A stretch of 64,000 nt of DNA from Engraulis encrasicolus (GCF_034702125.1 NC_085878.1:22901002-22965001), one strand, 5' to 3'. Positions 16,266 to 31,418 are shown, counted from the stretch's first letter. The notes: generated by a model not told the origin, from the letters alone. Program-made: numbers and translations.

Positions 16266-16717
16266 TGCGTGTGTGTGGATTCATCAGTGTAAGCCTTTGG
16301 GAGTTTGTGAGACTGTGTGTGGCGTAAATGAATCTCTCTCTGCCTCCATATGCGCTTGTGCCTTTTCCAGAACAACTCTTTATATTTTCTAATTAAATCC
16401 TTGCAATTTTTCTTTCCTTGAGATGGCTGAAGCAGGCGGTTTTCCATTCTCCCCCAGGCTTTACTTACGTAGTTTCTGTTCAACTGTTTTTCTTGCCTTT
16501 TTCTCACCCAGAATTGCCTTGATCTATTTTTAATAGGTATTTGCAAATTCCAAATGATATCTCTCACAGGCTTCTACCCATAGGGATTACTGATCTTGCC
16601 ACCTTCACTGCATTCCAAGCCCCCCTTTCTTTTTTCTCTCTCTCGTTCTCTCCCTATTGCTCTCTCTTTCTTCCCCTTTTTTGCTCTTCCACACACAACA
16701 TCATGGGCCACCCCCTT

Positions 16718-16719
<2 letters not shown>

Positions 16720-16756
<37 letters not shown>

Positions 16757-16840
16757 TGCGTGCGTGCGTGAGTGCGTGCGTGCGTGCGTGTGTGTGTGTT
16801 TGTTTGTGTGGGTGTGTGTGTGTTGTGTGTGTTTGTCCTT
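16720..16840. repeat. (GT)n/(GTGC)n microsatellite
   Basis: GT at 16720-16755, then GCGT units and degenerate GT. Confidence 0.9.
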
Positions 16841-17159
16841 AACCCATTTTGTCCTAAGCCCTTTTGGCAAAGGGTGCCCTCCACCTATTAAGTCCTAAAT
16901 ATCTCAGCCTCTGAAGCACATACAAACATGAAACTAGACTGCCTGTGCAGTCGCCTTCGACTGCTTAAGGTATATCCCCGAAACGCAACGCTTCCAGTCC
17001 CCCATCATTCCTACCATTCCCGTCCACCTTTTCATAAACGTATATGATAAATACAAAATATTAAAGAAATATAATTAATATCTATACATAGATCAATGAC
17101 GTGCATAGGCTTAAAACCAAATGACTATTGTGAAAATGAAGCAAAAAATGGGGCAAATG
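16841..17159. other. Intronic sequence, possibly repeat-derived
   Basis: The stretch AACCCATTTTGTCCTAAGCC to about 17030 looks like an interspersed fish repeat, but I see no ends to define it. Confidence 0.3.
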
Positions 17160-17512
17160 GTAACACTGTTTTAATGGTTCACTATTACAGTGAATATACC
17201 ACATTAGGTACAGTGTAATAACCATTGTAACAATATCTAATACCATGTAATACCAGTGTAACACCATGTACCAATTTTGTACTACATCATGTATTTTTGT
17301 GTAAGTGGTATTACATGGTATTGCATATTGTTACACTGGTATTACACTGGTATTACATGGTATTAAATATTGTACACTGGTTATTACACTGTACCTGGTA
17401 TTGCATATTGTTACACTGGTATTACACTAGTATTACATGGTATTAAATATTGTTACACTGTACCTAATATGGTAGATTCACTGAAATGGTGAACTGTTAA
17501 AATAAGGTAGTA
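17160..17512. mobile_element. Foldback MITE with internal tandem repeats
   Basis: The left arm reads TTTTAATGGTTCACTATTAC ... CATTAGGTACAGTGTAA. The reverse complement of the right arm reads TTTTAACAGTTCACCATTTC ... TATTAGGTACAGTGTAA, so the arms are over 70 bp with modest divergence. Between them the unit TGGTATTACA / TATTGTTACACTGG recurs several times. No coding capacity; superfamily unknown. Confidence 0.7.
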
Positions 17513-17530
17513 CCGGGCAAATCAATCCAC

Positions 17531-17915
17531 CCAGTCAGAAGTTATGGGCCAAATAAAAATTCCGCCATTTTGAAACTGTTGACCTCCAAACTCAAATCAG
17601 TTCATGAACCTACCCTAGAGCATTAACACACCAAATCTGGGACAAATCCATCCACCCAGTCAGAAGTTATGGGCCAAACAAAAATTCGCCCTGCTTGAAT
17701 TCAGCCATCTTGAAAGTGTTGACCTCCAAACTCCAATCAGTTCATGAACCTGCCCTAGAGCATTCACCCAAAAAATCTGGGACAAATCCAAACATCCGTT
17801 CAAAAGTTATCGCGTTAACACGAAAGACCTTACGCGGCGGCGGACGCGGCGACGGCGGACGCGGCGGCGCACGCAAAACCATTACATCCCTGACGCTCCG
17901 CGTTTCGGCGATATA
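17531..17915. repeat. Tandem repeat (125-140 bp unit, 2.2 copies) ending in GC-rich CGGCGGACG motifs
   Basis: CAGAAGTTATGGGCCAAA at 17536 and 17661, and CAAAAGTTATCGCGTTAACA at 17801, mark unit starts. GACCTCCAAACTC and CCCTAGAGCATT recur in each unit. It ends in a CGGCGGACGCGGCG tract (17828-17875). It resembles interspersed repeats carrying 'aagttat(cgcgtt)aaca' that I recall from many animals; class not known. Confidence 0.65.
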
Positions 17916-18006
17916 ATGAGTTATATTTAAAAGCTAGGACCCTTGTTTTGCCCTAGAATCTGTTCATTCAGCTCTAACTTACCCAATACACAATCGTCAG
18001 CTTCAC

Positions 18007-18185
<179 letters not shown>

Positions 18186-18250
18186 ACTGTACGTATTAGC
18201 CGGGGTTGATGATGATGTGTGCGTATGTATGTATTTGGGTATTTCATAAG

Positions 18251-18251
<1 letters not shown>

Positions 18252-18319
<68 letters not shown>

Positions 18320-18345
18320 CGTGCGTGTGCGTGTGCGTGCTGCTT
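18252..18345. repeat. (GT)n then (GC/GT)n microsatellite
   Basis: GT to 18311, then alternating GCGC/GTGC units. Confidence 0.93.
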
Positions 18346-19522
<1,177 letters not shown>

Positions 19523-19843
19523 GGGGGGTGAGGGGGGGGGTGGAGAAATATTCGTGCTGGCAACATAGACCACCATCTTGACAGAGTGCAGACATACACA
19601 CTGCTTTGTGCCCTGACAAATCTAAAAGGATCACCCTTGACATCTGTTTTTAACACTCTGCTAGCTGCGGAGCTGGATGGTTGCCTGATCGAGGCCGTAA
19701 AGTCGTGCGAGAGGAAGGGAGGATGGCCCGAGGGGTCAGCTACCAGCCAGGGCCTGAAACATCTGGAATGTCACCAGTGGCAGTTAGGAGGGGAAATAGA
19801 GAAAGCTCTGATTTCTCTATTCTTGGGCACACTCTCTGTCTGT

Positions 19844-21255
<1,412 letters not shown>

Positions 21256-21263
21256 CTCTAAAG

Positions 21264-21575
21264 CAGTTGTTCCCAACCTTTTTCTTCAGGGACCCATGCT
21301 TTTACCACTGTAAGCTTTGGGGACCCAACTGTGCAAGCGCCCCCACGAGAGGGAGTCACATGATACCCTCTGTTTCCTGCGAAAACTCATTTTAGTTATT
21401 TTATCCCTCAATTCATCTTCGGTCAAATATAGAATCAACATTTAATGTAGCACTTGCATGTATTCATGTATTCAACATTGGCTATGGTATTTATAATTAT
21501 ACCCCTTAAAATCATCATCTGTGGATCTTTGGCGACCCATAGGTTGGGTCCCGACCCATTGGTTGGGAACCACTG
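21264..21575. mobile_element. hAT-type MITE with perfect 8-bp duplication
   Basis: The left end is CAGTTGTTCCCAACC; the right end reverse-complemented is CAGTGGTTCCCAACC. The duplication CTCTAAAG is perfect (21256-21263 and 21576-21583). 312 bp, no coding content. Confidence 0.9.
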
Positions 21576-21583
21576 CTCTAAAG

Positions 21584-22171
21584 GAAGGTATTTTCAGAAA
21601 ACAAGTTCAGAGTCTACTAAAATATGAGGCGCGTGATTGTTGCTGCTCATACAGATGGAACCCTTATGGCTTCATTCTGAACATACTGGAAAAAATCTGA
21701 TAATGTCCCGAAGGATTGCCTTAATTGGAGATGAATTAGAGGTCTAAAGGAGCCGTCTGCCAATGAGTCACACATAGGCATCAAAACATGGGCAAATATA
21801 TAACTCATGCACACAGAAGAGGGGAAACTTTTTCATTCCAGGGAGGGGCCATTTCAAATTTTATAAAGTCCTCCAAGAGCTGTATTATGAACACAAAACA
21901 GGATTTCCCCTTGCACTTTAGGCCTATATTGAAGGCGGCCACCTTTACAACAGACCCCAGATTCACTAGGTCCCCTGAAAATGTAACTTAATTGTAAGTT
22001 ATTGCAAATTTAATTTCTGAGATTACTTAACAAAACACACACATTTATGTGAAAGTGCATAACTTAAAAGTTATATCAGGGGCCAGATAAGGCCGTAAAA
22101 GCACCCGGCCATAGTTTTTCCACTCAATTCCCACCCAAATAGAGAAGGGTCAAAGCTGAAGTTTGGCAACT
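21584..22171. other. Intronic sequence, nothing recognised
   Basis: Mixed sequence without defined element ends. Confidence 0.5.
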
Positions 22172-22316
<145 letters not shown>

Positions 22317-22555
22317 CACACAAAAACTGAAAGTGAAAGTGAAAATGTTGTTTTCATCCTGTCTATGATTTATCCATTTTATGTGTTAGAACAAGAACCA
22401 GGATATATCTCTGTGCTACTCCTTAAAATGTGGGGGTCTCTGAGTATAATGATAGTTCTCCAAAGAAGGAGGTTGCAGCGAGGGCTGGCCTTTTGAAACG
22501 CTGCCATCCTCTTCTCACCTGCCGTTAATCACAGCCCTCTGATGTTTTTATAGTG

Positions 22556-22672
22556 CAGAGAGAGAGAGAGAGGGAGAGAGAGAGAGAGAGAGAGAGACGG
22601 AGAGTGAAGGAGAGAGAGAGAGAGGGAGAGAGAGGGGGAAAGAACGAGAGAACGAGAGACAGAGAGGGAGGT
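22556..22672. repeat. (GA)n purine tract
   Basis: GA and GGGA units with scattered interruptions. Confidence 0.9.
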
Positions 22673-23463
22673 GCTCACGAGTTGTCAAGCAACTAATCAC
22701 AGCTTGTTGTCTCCCCATAGACTCATTAGCAGAACAACTGCAAATTTGCACACTCTATAAAAATACTCTGACAGCAAGAGAGCAGGCCTGCCAGAGAGTG
22801 CAGTCGGGTTATCTCACACAACTCAGGTTAAGTTAACATGGAGTAGAGTCTTCCCTCTTCCATAGTTGTATATCTTAAAAACTAGTGTCACAAGAAGACA
22901 GCAAAGTTAGCACTGCTGAAATAAATGGAATAGCTATCAGTTGTTTTATTGCAGGGCCTCTGCTGTTAAAGCCAAACCTTCCAAACTTCTATCGTAACAT
23001 TGTTGCCTGGAGACTAGTGTTTTACCTTGGGATAACATTTTTGTAACAGCTTAAGGATAGATTTACATGCTGTCTAGATATTTTGTTGTGGAATAGTTGC
23101 GCTGTGTCATGCCATGGGATTTTCTTGTCCATAGGAGAGTATGCTCCAGATGCATGCACAGAGAGATTTTGTAGATTTGTGTTGTTGGCACATAGCACCT
23201 GCCTTTGGTATGGATGGAGGAGATGAATAAGTCAGTCAAGTTAGTCACTGTTAGATCATAGCTATTCTATTCGCCTGGCCCTAGGTTCCAGGTTTGTCTG
23301 GAGAGGGAAGATGGAGAAAGGAAGCTTTTGTCATTGTTAAATTTCACAGTGAAGAATTTGTGGCTTTGAGGGATAGAAAAGCAGAGGTCGTCTCGGGTCA
23401 TAAATCGGACTCAAACGTTTCGGAAGACAGATTGCCAGACATCTGATTTATCAAACAGTCCTC

Positions 23464-23464
<1 letters not shown>
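22673..23464. other. Intronic sequence, nothing recognised
   Basis: No element or exon evidence. Confidence 0.5.
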
Positions 23465-23546
<82 letters not shown>

Positions 23547-23547
23547 G
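23465..23547. repeat. (CTGT)20 microsatellite
   Basis: About 20 perfect tetranucleotide units. Confidence 0.97.
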
Positions 23548-24439
23548 CCCCTTTCCCCCATGGGTTTCTGTCACTCCCTTCCTCCTTCTGTGTTCCTTTT
23601 CAACCCAGTTGAATTGGTCGGCCGATTTGCATTGATGAGGTGTAGGCAGAGAATTAAAAAGGTAAGATGACGCAAAATGTCTGTCCTTCCTTTTTTTCCC
23701 TCTCCTCACCAGAAGGGCGTGGACAGGGGCACATAGAGGTCACCATGGTTGTTCTGCCTCTGTCATGTTGTCCTGGTTGGACAGGGACACTGTGAGTTCC
23801 CAGTCACAGCACCAGCCACTAACTTTTATTACGGGGCCCAATAGATTAGCATTGCCGGGTAACAAAGGCAGACCTGAATAGATTTTCCGCTGGGTTACCC
23901 ACTCCTGGGAAAAGCCAGTCCCTGCCTTTTGTTAGACATTGGACAGTTTGGAAAGGGGGTGTGTATACACCTGCTTTGTCTGCAGCATTTAGGCCCATTC
24001 CCATGTATTTTTTTTATTTGGTTATTGTTGATAAATGGCAAAAAAGACCACAAAAATGAGAAGCGTTTGGATCGCGATCATTCGTTAAAGCCTCACAGCA
24101 GAGTTTGCAAAAACAGGGACTCTTTGATTCTGCCGCTATAAAGCTAAATCAGAGGCCTGCAATTTCTCTCAATACGCTTGATTTGACTTTGGCAAATGGC
24201 TGCTGCTTACTCCTACCCCTGGTGAATTAGACCCCTGGAGAGCCCGTGGAGTGCCTCTCATTGATCAAAGCCATAAATAAGCCACACTATGAGCAAGGGG
24301 AGCTTTTAGTTTGCTCCTTAAGAGAAGAGAGTAGAACGATTTTAAAAGGCCAGGGGCCAAGTGGGTGTAGAGAAGTGCCCTTCAGAACAGTCCCCTTTCA
24401 CATTTTTCTACTCTCTCTTTCAGTCTTTGACTGATCAAG
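23548..24439. other. Intronic sequence, nothing recognised
   Basis: No repeats longer than short homopolymers. Confidence 0.5.
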
Positions 24440-24542
24440 GCTGGTTTCAGTGCAAGTATTGACGTCAATGTGCCTGATGTCAAGCACATTGAACTGGCTC
24501 TGTATGAAATACACTATACAAATAAAGTTGACTGACTTGATG
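24440..24542 (+). mobile_element. L2-type LINE 3' tail fragment
   Basis: CACATTGAACTGGCTCTGTA ... TACACTATACAAATAAAGTT matches the typical vertebrate L2 3' end, with a short TGACT-rich terminus. Confidence 0.6.
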
Positions 24543-26126
24543 TTGAATATGCAATAAATTTTAGTAGCAAAGATTGTGAATTCCAAATGCCTATCATACA
24601 ATTTCCTGTTGTGCAGTGTATCCTGGCACAGACTGTGCTCTAGTGGAAATGTTCAAAGGAACTTGTCCCATTTTCAGAATAAATGTCAGAAACAGCTCAG
24701 ATTATGAGAGCATTTGCCATTTACTCCTTCCACTGGGGGATATCAAAAGCACATTTAACAAATGTAAAGGGCTGAGCATTTCCTTCAAGATGTGGAAACA
24801 AAGACAGTTTCATATTAGATATGACAGTGGCTTCTGATCAGCTTTGTGTCATTTACAAAGACATATTGACATTAACAGGTAGGCTATTTAGAGTGCAGAT
24901 TTGTGACCTGGAGAAAAAAAATGAACCTCTGAATGAGTAGAACAATTTTAGGTGTTTGATAAGTCTAAATTAAGAAAGTCATTCCGATGTTTGTTCTGAT
25001 GTCCTCCAGCAGGACCTGGGAGATACAGCTTGCATCTCTTCTATCCATTTATACAGTTGAAATGGATTATTACAGTATTATTGTGCTATTATATTATTAT
25101 ACTATTTTTAGACTTTCCTCTGACATCGACCTGTCTTAATTGTTATTGCCCATCTGCCCTTTGAATACAGACAGCTGCATTGGTGCTGTATGTAATTTGC
25201 TGATGCGGTTCGCTAATAGAGAGAGGCTTTAGCTAGTCGCCCCTGCATACCTGACTTAAAGGATCACCTTTGGCTAGGCATAGGTCATGGTCATTAATAG
25301 CAGCAGGTGTTGCATGAATGTCAGAGAAGTGAGTGGTTGGAAATAGATTTGAAAGTGACAGGTCATCATGGCCGTCTCACAATAACAGCCCCCTGGCAGC
25401 GAAAGCAGGAAGCCAAGACATGGTCCAAGACATGGAACGGTGTCTCCTTGAGCGGAATGTCGACTATTAAGGTCATCTCTTGTCAGTCATTGCACCTGTA
25501 ATTTGGTGTCTTTGATTGAGCCTATCCAGACTCCAATTCACTCGTCCGTTCTCCGTCTTGTCCAAAAATTGCCCTGCCCTTGAATTGAATTTGCACCTAC
25601 TTGTCCTCTAGAACTAGTGAGCCCTTCGTGCGTGGCTTTCAGGGCTTTGAAAAGCCCCAGAGTTTATAGAACCATAAAGGCCCCTTGCACCTGATTGGGC
25701 CTGCAGCCCAAAACCCCTGTGGGATGGTATCCAAGCTCCTAGCTCTTAACTCCTTCTCTCTCGCTCTCTCTGTCCTTATGTGTTTTGGGAGCGTAAATCT
25801 GACCGAGATTTTGGGAAGGCAGTTACCTGGGTAACGTTCCTCGGGGGAAGAGCAGGCGGCCGACGGATTCATGTCTTATTTGGCCAACTGTATCATTTAC
25901 ACAAGGACCTGTAAATGCTGCTGAGCAGAGGATGTGACGTGTCCATAAAGCATGTCCACAGAGGGTCCCAGGGAAGCCCACATCTTTTCACTGTAAAGCA
26001 GGCACTGGGAGGGAGGAGGAGGAGGAGGCTGCTGCCCTCTTTTTTAAGACTCAGTATAGCTGGTATGAGGACTCAGACTCAGGCTCATACACAGCAAAGT
26101 GGGTCTGGGCTTGGGATCAAACAGAT
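24543..26126. other. Intronic sequence, nothing recognised
   Basis: No element ends found. A GGAGGA run lies at 26010-26028 further downstream. Confidence 0.5.
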
Positions 26127-26290
26127 AACTGCACTTGTTGTTCTGTATATCTCCTGTGCACTTTATTTGCTTGTGATGTTGGCTTGATTATGTCCTCTTT
26201 TGAAAGTCGCTTTGGTTATAAAGCGTCTGCCAAATGCAATGTAATGTAATGTAATGTAATGTAATGTAATAATAATAATGTAATGTAATA
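26127..26290 (+). mobile_element. 5'-truncated L2-like LINE 3' end with (TAATG)n tail
   Basis: It matches the minus-strand LINE at 8.5 kb over about 130 bp with essentially one 2-nt indel, including TATATCTCCTGTGCACTTT and AAAGTCGCTTTGGTTATAAA. It ends in TAATG repeats. Confidence 0.85.
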
Positions 26291-27328
26291 ATATATTTTG
26301 TGAGCTAATCAATCAAATTATGTTACTTTGCATGCACATGCAGTAGGACTATAGTACAGGGCTTTTTTTAATTCCGTGAAGAGGACACTCCTACACCCAG
26401 GCTCTCATTAAGCCTCTACCTCTTCTCCACTCCCACCCCATCCCTGATATGTATGATATGATGGATGACCAGGCATTTGCAAATGTTTGGCCTTTCTAAC
26501 AACTCTTAACATTGCTTGTGTAGAGCCCCCTTCGGAGCACGTGCAAATCAAACAGTGGCGGTTGTGCAGAGCAATCTGTGTTGGTAAACAGCAGCTGGTA
26601 GCCCGGCTGGAAGCCGCCGTGGCTGTGCTCTGTGATTGTAGTCTTGAGGGTGGCGTTATCTTCGAGCTGAATGACTTTGATTATAGTCATTACGCTAAGT
26701 GTGTTTTCCCCATGGTCAGCTCCTAAGGCGTCACACACACACAGATACACCCACACACATACCAACTCTGTGGATTTGTCTCTCTCCCTGACAATCGGTC
26801 AAATGTGCCAGTGTAGTGTTTACATCCTGCCACACAGTTTTCCACAGCACGCACGCACACATGCACACACGCACATACGCACACATGCACGTGCCTAAAC
26901 TGATATTTCATTCATTTTAAGCTATACAAGCTCCTTTTAAAACATGGGCTGTGGGGGGATTTTGGATTGGACTCGCGCACGTGGACCGTCAGTGTGAAAA
27001 GCCAAGTAGAACCCACTGACTGACTGACTTGTTACTACCGTTCTGTTGACTCTTAGTATGTATTTGGCCTACTACACAGTTCACGTCACTGCTCAGCTGC
27101 TCAGTGCTTTTATTTAAAGCAGTGCCCAACTAACATTTCATCATAGTCACGATTACTCTGCTTCCTACCCCCCAAAGCCAACTCATCTCTAGGAGTCAAA
27201 TGTGAGTCAAATGTGGTGCTTACAATTTGCTACAGAGCCCCATTCCACTACTAGCCTATTACACTTATCCTGAAAATGAGCCTGCACAGTTATACTTATG
27301 GTGTGACTTTGAGGACGGAATTCCCCCA
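26291..27328. other. Intronic sequence with a short CA-rich stretch
   Basis: CA/GCAC-like sequence at 26731-26760 and 26848-26890. Otherwise nothing recognised. Confidence 0.5.
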
Positions 27329-27602
27329 GCCCCAGCCCCAGCCCCAGCCCCTGCCCCAGCCCCAGCCCCAGCCCCAGCCCCAGCCCCAGCCCCAGCCCCA
27401 GCCCCAGCCCCAACCCCCCCCCCCGCCCCTGCCCCTGCCCCTGCCCCTGCCCCAGCCCCAGCCCCAGCCCCAGCCCCAGCCCCAGCCCCAGCCCCAGCCC
27501 CAATCCCAGCCCCATCCACAGCCCCTGCCCCAGCCCCAGCCCCTGCCCCTGCCCCAGCCCCAGCCCCAGCCCCCAGCCCCAGCCCCAGCCCCAGCCCCAG
27601 CC
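27329..27602. repeat. (CCCCAG)n hexanucleotide array
   Basis: About 45 units of CCCCAG with CCCCTG variants and one C-run (27414-27424). The minus strand is (CTGGGG)n, with regularly spaced GGGG runs able to form G-quadruplexes. Because the unit is 6 nt, long frames stay open on both strands, encoding Pro-Ala, Pro-Gln, Gly-Ala, Gly-Leu and Gly-Trp dipeptides; these are by-products, not genes. Confidence 0.96.
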
Positions 27603-27849
27603 AGTGGCCTCCAGGCCCGGCACGTGCCCACCTCAACAAAGTACAGCAGCATGCTGATTGCAGGCTGCTGCTGCTGCTACTGCTGCCATTGAAAAGGTTA
27701 CTGAGAGCACAGGGAAGGACTATAGATAAGAATAGCTGGATGTCACTAAGTGCTGTTTAGGGTAACTTAATTAGGGGACCTGTTTTAGATGAAAGCCTGT
27801 GCAGCACGCCTCAGCTGTTGCCTTTCAGGTGCTTAAGGAAGACTTTGGC

Positions 27850-27850
<1 letters not shown>

Positions 27851-27908
<58 letters not shown>
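27851..27908. repeat. (CT)29 microsatellite
   Basis: Perfect CT run. Confidence 0.95.
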
Positions 27909-27913
<5 letters not shown>

Positions 27914-28286
27914 GTGTCCTTACCTCATTCATTTTCCATATGATGAGCTATCAAAGAAAACATGACCTGTCTTCTTTGATTACAGGCTGATTCCACTGAT
28001 CCCCTGTAATCAGCATTCTATGGAATACATTTGTATAGAAGTGTATAATAACTTCATAGCTCTGGACCTCAATGTGCGTATTTGCAAAGCAGTGGTGCAC
28101 ACTGTATGCTGCACAATTTCTTGAGGTATGAGCTATAGTGTGTGGTATGACCGTAAACTCGCTTTTACCCACAATGACTTTCAAGAAATGAGAGAAAAAC
28201 CATGTTAACTACAAAAAATATTTTTTGTTAGCCTTATTGTTTGTTAACCAAGGTAATGCATGTTTGGCTCATCATACTCTGGATTT
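27909..28286. other. Intronic sequence, nothing recognised
   Basis: No features seen before the MITE. Confidence 0.5.
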
Positions 28287-28596
28287 TTTTACACTGTGCA
28301 GGAAATGGTCAAAAAAGGTACTGCAACTATGCTGCTCATTGAAACTGGGCTGCCTATTGCCAAATTTGATCTTTTCATGAAAGTTTACTAAGTAATAAAC
28401 TAATATTTTCTAGTGTGGCCCAAGTACAGTCATTTTTGCAGCTAAAAATGGCTATTTTTGGAAATTCAAAATGGCGGACCATGGAGAAGATCCCCCTTTT
28501 CATGTATGAAAAATGCAATTTTTCCAGTCATAATGAATACTTAGAATTTGATGGTGGTGGTAAGTATTCATGAATCTTACACAGTATACCTATAAG
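28287..28596 (+). mobile_element. TTAA MITE, family A copy 2 (decayed, internal deletion)
   Basis: Closely matches copy 1 from ACACTGTGCAGGAAATGGTC to TAAGTATTCATGAA, then jumps to CTTACACAGTATACC, so about 55-60 bp of the copy-1 interior is missing. The outer TTAA is lost at both ends (TTTT on the left, TATAAG on the right). Confidence 0.85.
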
Positions 28597-30936
28597 ATGT
28601 GACATGTGTACTGATTTTTTTTTCAATCGGGGGGCGGTAGATAGTCTGACAAGTGTCATATTCATGGAGTGAGATGGATAAGTTATTATGGCTGCTGAAA
28701 AGGATATGGGAATCAGTGCCTCACCGCACTGTTTCCGTCCGGGACACTAACTGGAATATCTCACTTAATACCTGTGGTTTTGTGTCCTGCCTGCGATGAG
28801 TGCTGAATGTGTTGTTTGATGATGCACAGAGATCTGATTTTACGGTGATGCAGCAAAGTAGTTTAAACAATGACATTGACAGATCTCTTTGGGTTCCACT
28901 GAAATGCACTTCAAGGTGCTCACTGTTCCATAACAGCCACCTTACATGCAATACCTCAATGGGCAATTCTTATCTGATATTTTTTTCTCTATCTCCTTTT
29001 CTCACTGCCTTGGCCTGGTGATTGTCTTCTGTATGTGGCTTGTCAAGCAGTGGAAGAACTGAGGTTTAGCACCAGAGCTTCAGAGATGTATTTCTCATGT
29101 TGAATCCCGGCGACTCAGATGAAAGGAAGGAAGCAAGGAGCAAGAACGAGAGTGGGAGTGGAGAGCAAGCATGTTCTGCCTGTAGCCTAATAGCGGTTTG
29201 ACCCGGTTAACTTCATGGGCTGCTGTCTCTCCCCACTTGAAACGCATGGAGCCCGTCCAGAACACTTCATTGCTGACAGAGACCTGAGCTAGTTACACCT
29301 TGATTGGTTTCCCATCAGTGCCTCAGGGAACACAGGGCCCTGATACAGCCAATCCAGCGCCTGCATATAAGGTTGCCATGGTCACGCTTTGTTTTATTTA
29401 TTGTAGCAAAACTTGTGTGTGGAGCAAAACTTGTTCAGAAACCGGCAGTGACACTGTAACCTGTGAATAGTTTAGCAGAAGTCACTGCATAGTTATGGAT
29501 GTGATTTTGGATGTGAATTATTTTAGTTGCAGCTATTTTATTTGTTTGATTTTTCTGGTACCTCTTTTATGTTAAAGCACTCATTTTGGTGTTCTGTGTT
29601 TATTTTATATGGCATTTTGTGCTGTTCATTCATAGTGTCGAATGGGTATATGTCACCTATGGAGAATTTGTTTTGATAGCACCATACTCTACGTTCTGAG
29701 GTAGATTTGATCCAAAAACATTAACACTACTCCCTTAACGCTGCTGGAAAGATTGAATACGTGTTGCTTTTGCAACAGACGCAAGTTCTTGCACTCGAGT
29801 GAAAAGAAACATGGTAAAATTGTGAAATGTATGGTTTGTATGTAATTGATTTCAATTGTGCGGAAACTCAAATTTGCCTCTGAAGCGCATTGTCCAATGA
29901 AAACAGGATAATTCCTGAGGACTGAAAGAAACTTTCTAGCACTTTTGAGGGAGAGGAACTATGCCCATCAGTTGCAGTTGTAATACCTTTCACAAACCTT
30001 GCATGACCTTTGACCTTTGGCATAGAGAAGCAGCCAGTCGTCAGGTCATGACTGACCTTAAGACACATTAGATTCCTTAATAAGAAGAATCAGTGTTCAA
30101 GCAATGTAATGGAAAAATCACATAAGCAAGGCATGCCAATGGCAAGTATCTCTCATTGCTGCTGTGCCATAAACTTACTCAACCACTGAAGTTGCTAATA
30201 TTAAATTCCAACTGTGGAGAAATAGAGGTGAAATAGTTCAGACAAACACACTATAAATGCAAGCTGGAGCGATATTAATTTTCCTTCTTTGCAAATTTGT
30301 CTTAGGCTGTAGAGTGCACCTAGGGGTTTGGGTAATTGCAGTTTAAACACATTAAATTTCGTGTGCTGAACAGACAAGCTTTAACATCGACCAAATGCAT
30401 ATCTGTCTCTTTTGATTTAATACATTTTCCAGCAAGCCTCACTTCTTGTGATATGATATAAGATGTGGCACTCTTCCTGCAAGTTTAGACCGAAATGGTT
30501 CGGGCCATTAGCTAAACGTCTCCACTGATGATTTTTTGCTGTTTGGGGAGTTCCTCAAATTAAACCACATGAATGCCACAGCAAAAGCCAGCTCTAAGCC
30601 AGGGTTCATCCCAAGAGCAGAACCATCACCACCCCTGCTATCTCTTTAAAAGCTGCTCAAGGATATTATTACCCGTCAGCTTTTGTGTATAAAACTAAAG
30701 TGGACCATTCACTTTCTCTCCTTCAGGCCAGGGTGCTTGATAGTGGGGTTTTGTGCTATACTGCTATATTTCCTGTTTCCACCGTACACTTCCATCTTCC
30801 GTGTCCTCCTGCTTAAGGTACTCTTAATAGTTACTTCAGCCGGGGTTACTGCTGTACACTCGCCTTCTGCTGTCACTGCTGAGTGTCCTTTTTCCCTTCA
30901 ACACTACAATATGTTCCTCTTTGCTTCCTCTTAAGC
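28597..30936. other. Intronic sequence, nothing recognised
   Basis: The longest stretch (2.3 kb) without a microsatellite or recognisable element. A conserved non-coding element here cannot be judged from one sequence. Confidence 0.5.
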
Positions 30937-31277
30937 TTAAAGTGATACTGTCCCATTTTTGGAAGTGAGCTTATTTTACACCTTCCCTTGAGTTAAATAA
31001 TAGGGTTTTACCGTTATCCTGTACTTTCAACCGTTCTCTGGGTATGGCAGTACAAATTTTACCTCCATGCTAGCAGTTAACATTGTGTCCTATGAGACCA
31101 GCTCGCGGCTAACTGGTCTCATAGGACTCAACGTTAACTGTTAGCTTGGAGGTAAAATTTGCACTGTCATAACTAGAAAACGGTTGAAAGTACAGGAGAA
31201 CGGTAAAAGCCTATTATTTAACTCAAGGGGAGGTGTAAAATAAGCTTATTTCCAAAAATGGGACAGTATCACTTTAA
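30937..31277. mobile_element. Near-complete foldback MITE with TTAA ends
   Basis: The ends are TTAAAGTGATACTGTCCCAT and its inverse ATGGGACAGTATCACTTTAA. The arms pair through almost the whole 341 bp (AATAAGCTTATTT near the right end, TTTGGAAGTGAGCTTATTTT near the left), meeting at a centre near 31105. The end differs from family A (TTAAAGGGACACTGT) at only two of 15 positions. Confidence 0.88.
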
Positions 31278-31418
31278 CAGAGACATTTTGTCTTCCTCCT
31301 TCATCTCTTCTGCTGTCTGTCTGTGAATGTGGCCACTCATCCACTTTTGGATGCTGTTCAGCCTCACTTGGTCTTGCCTTTTCTTCTTCTGCTGCTTCCG
31401 TGCTGTGTTGTACTATGA

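Noticed and set aside
23465..23547. CRISPR-like array
   Set aside because: A plain tetranucleotide repeat without spacers; no other direct-repeat/spacer pattern exists in the window.
27227..27760. 177-codon Pro-Ala frame and overlapping Gly-rich frames on the other strand
   Set aside because: Products of the hexanucleotide array; no flanking domain, signal or splice evidence.
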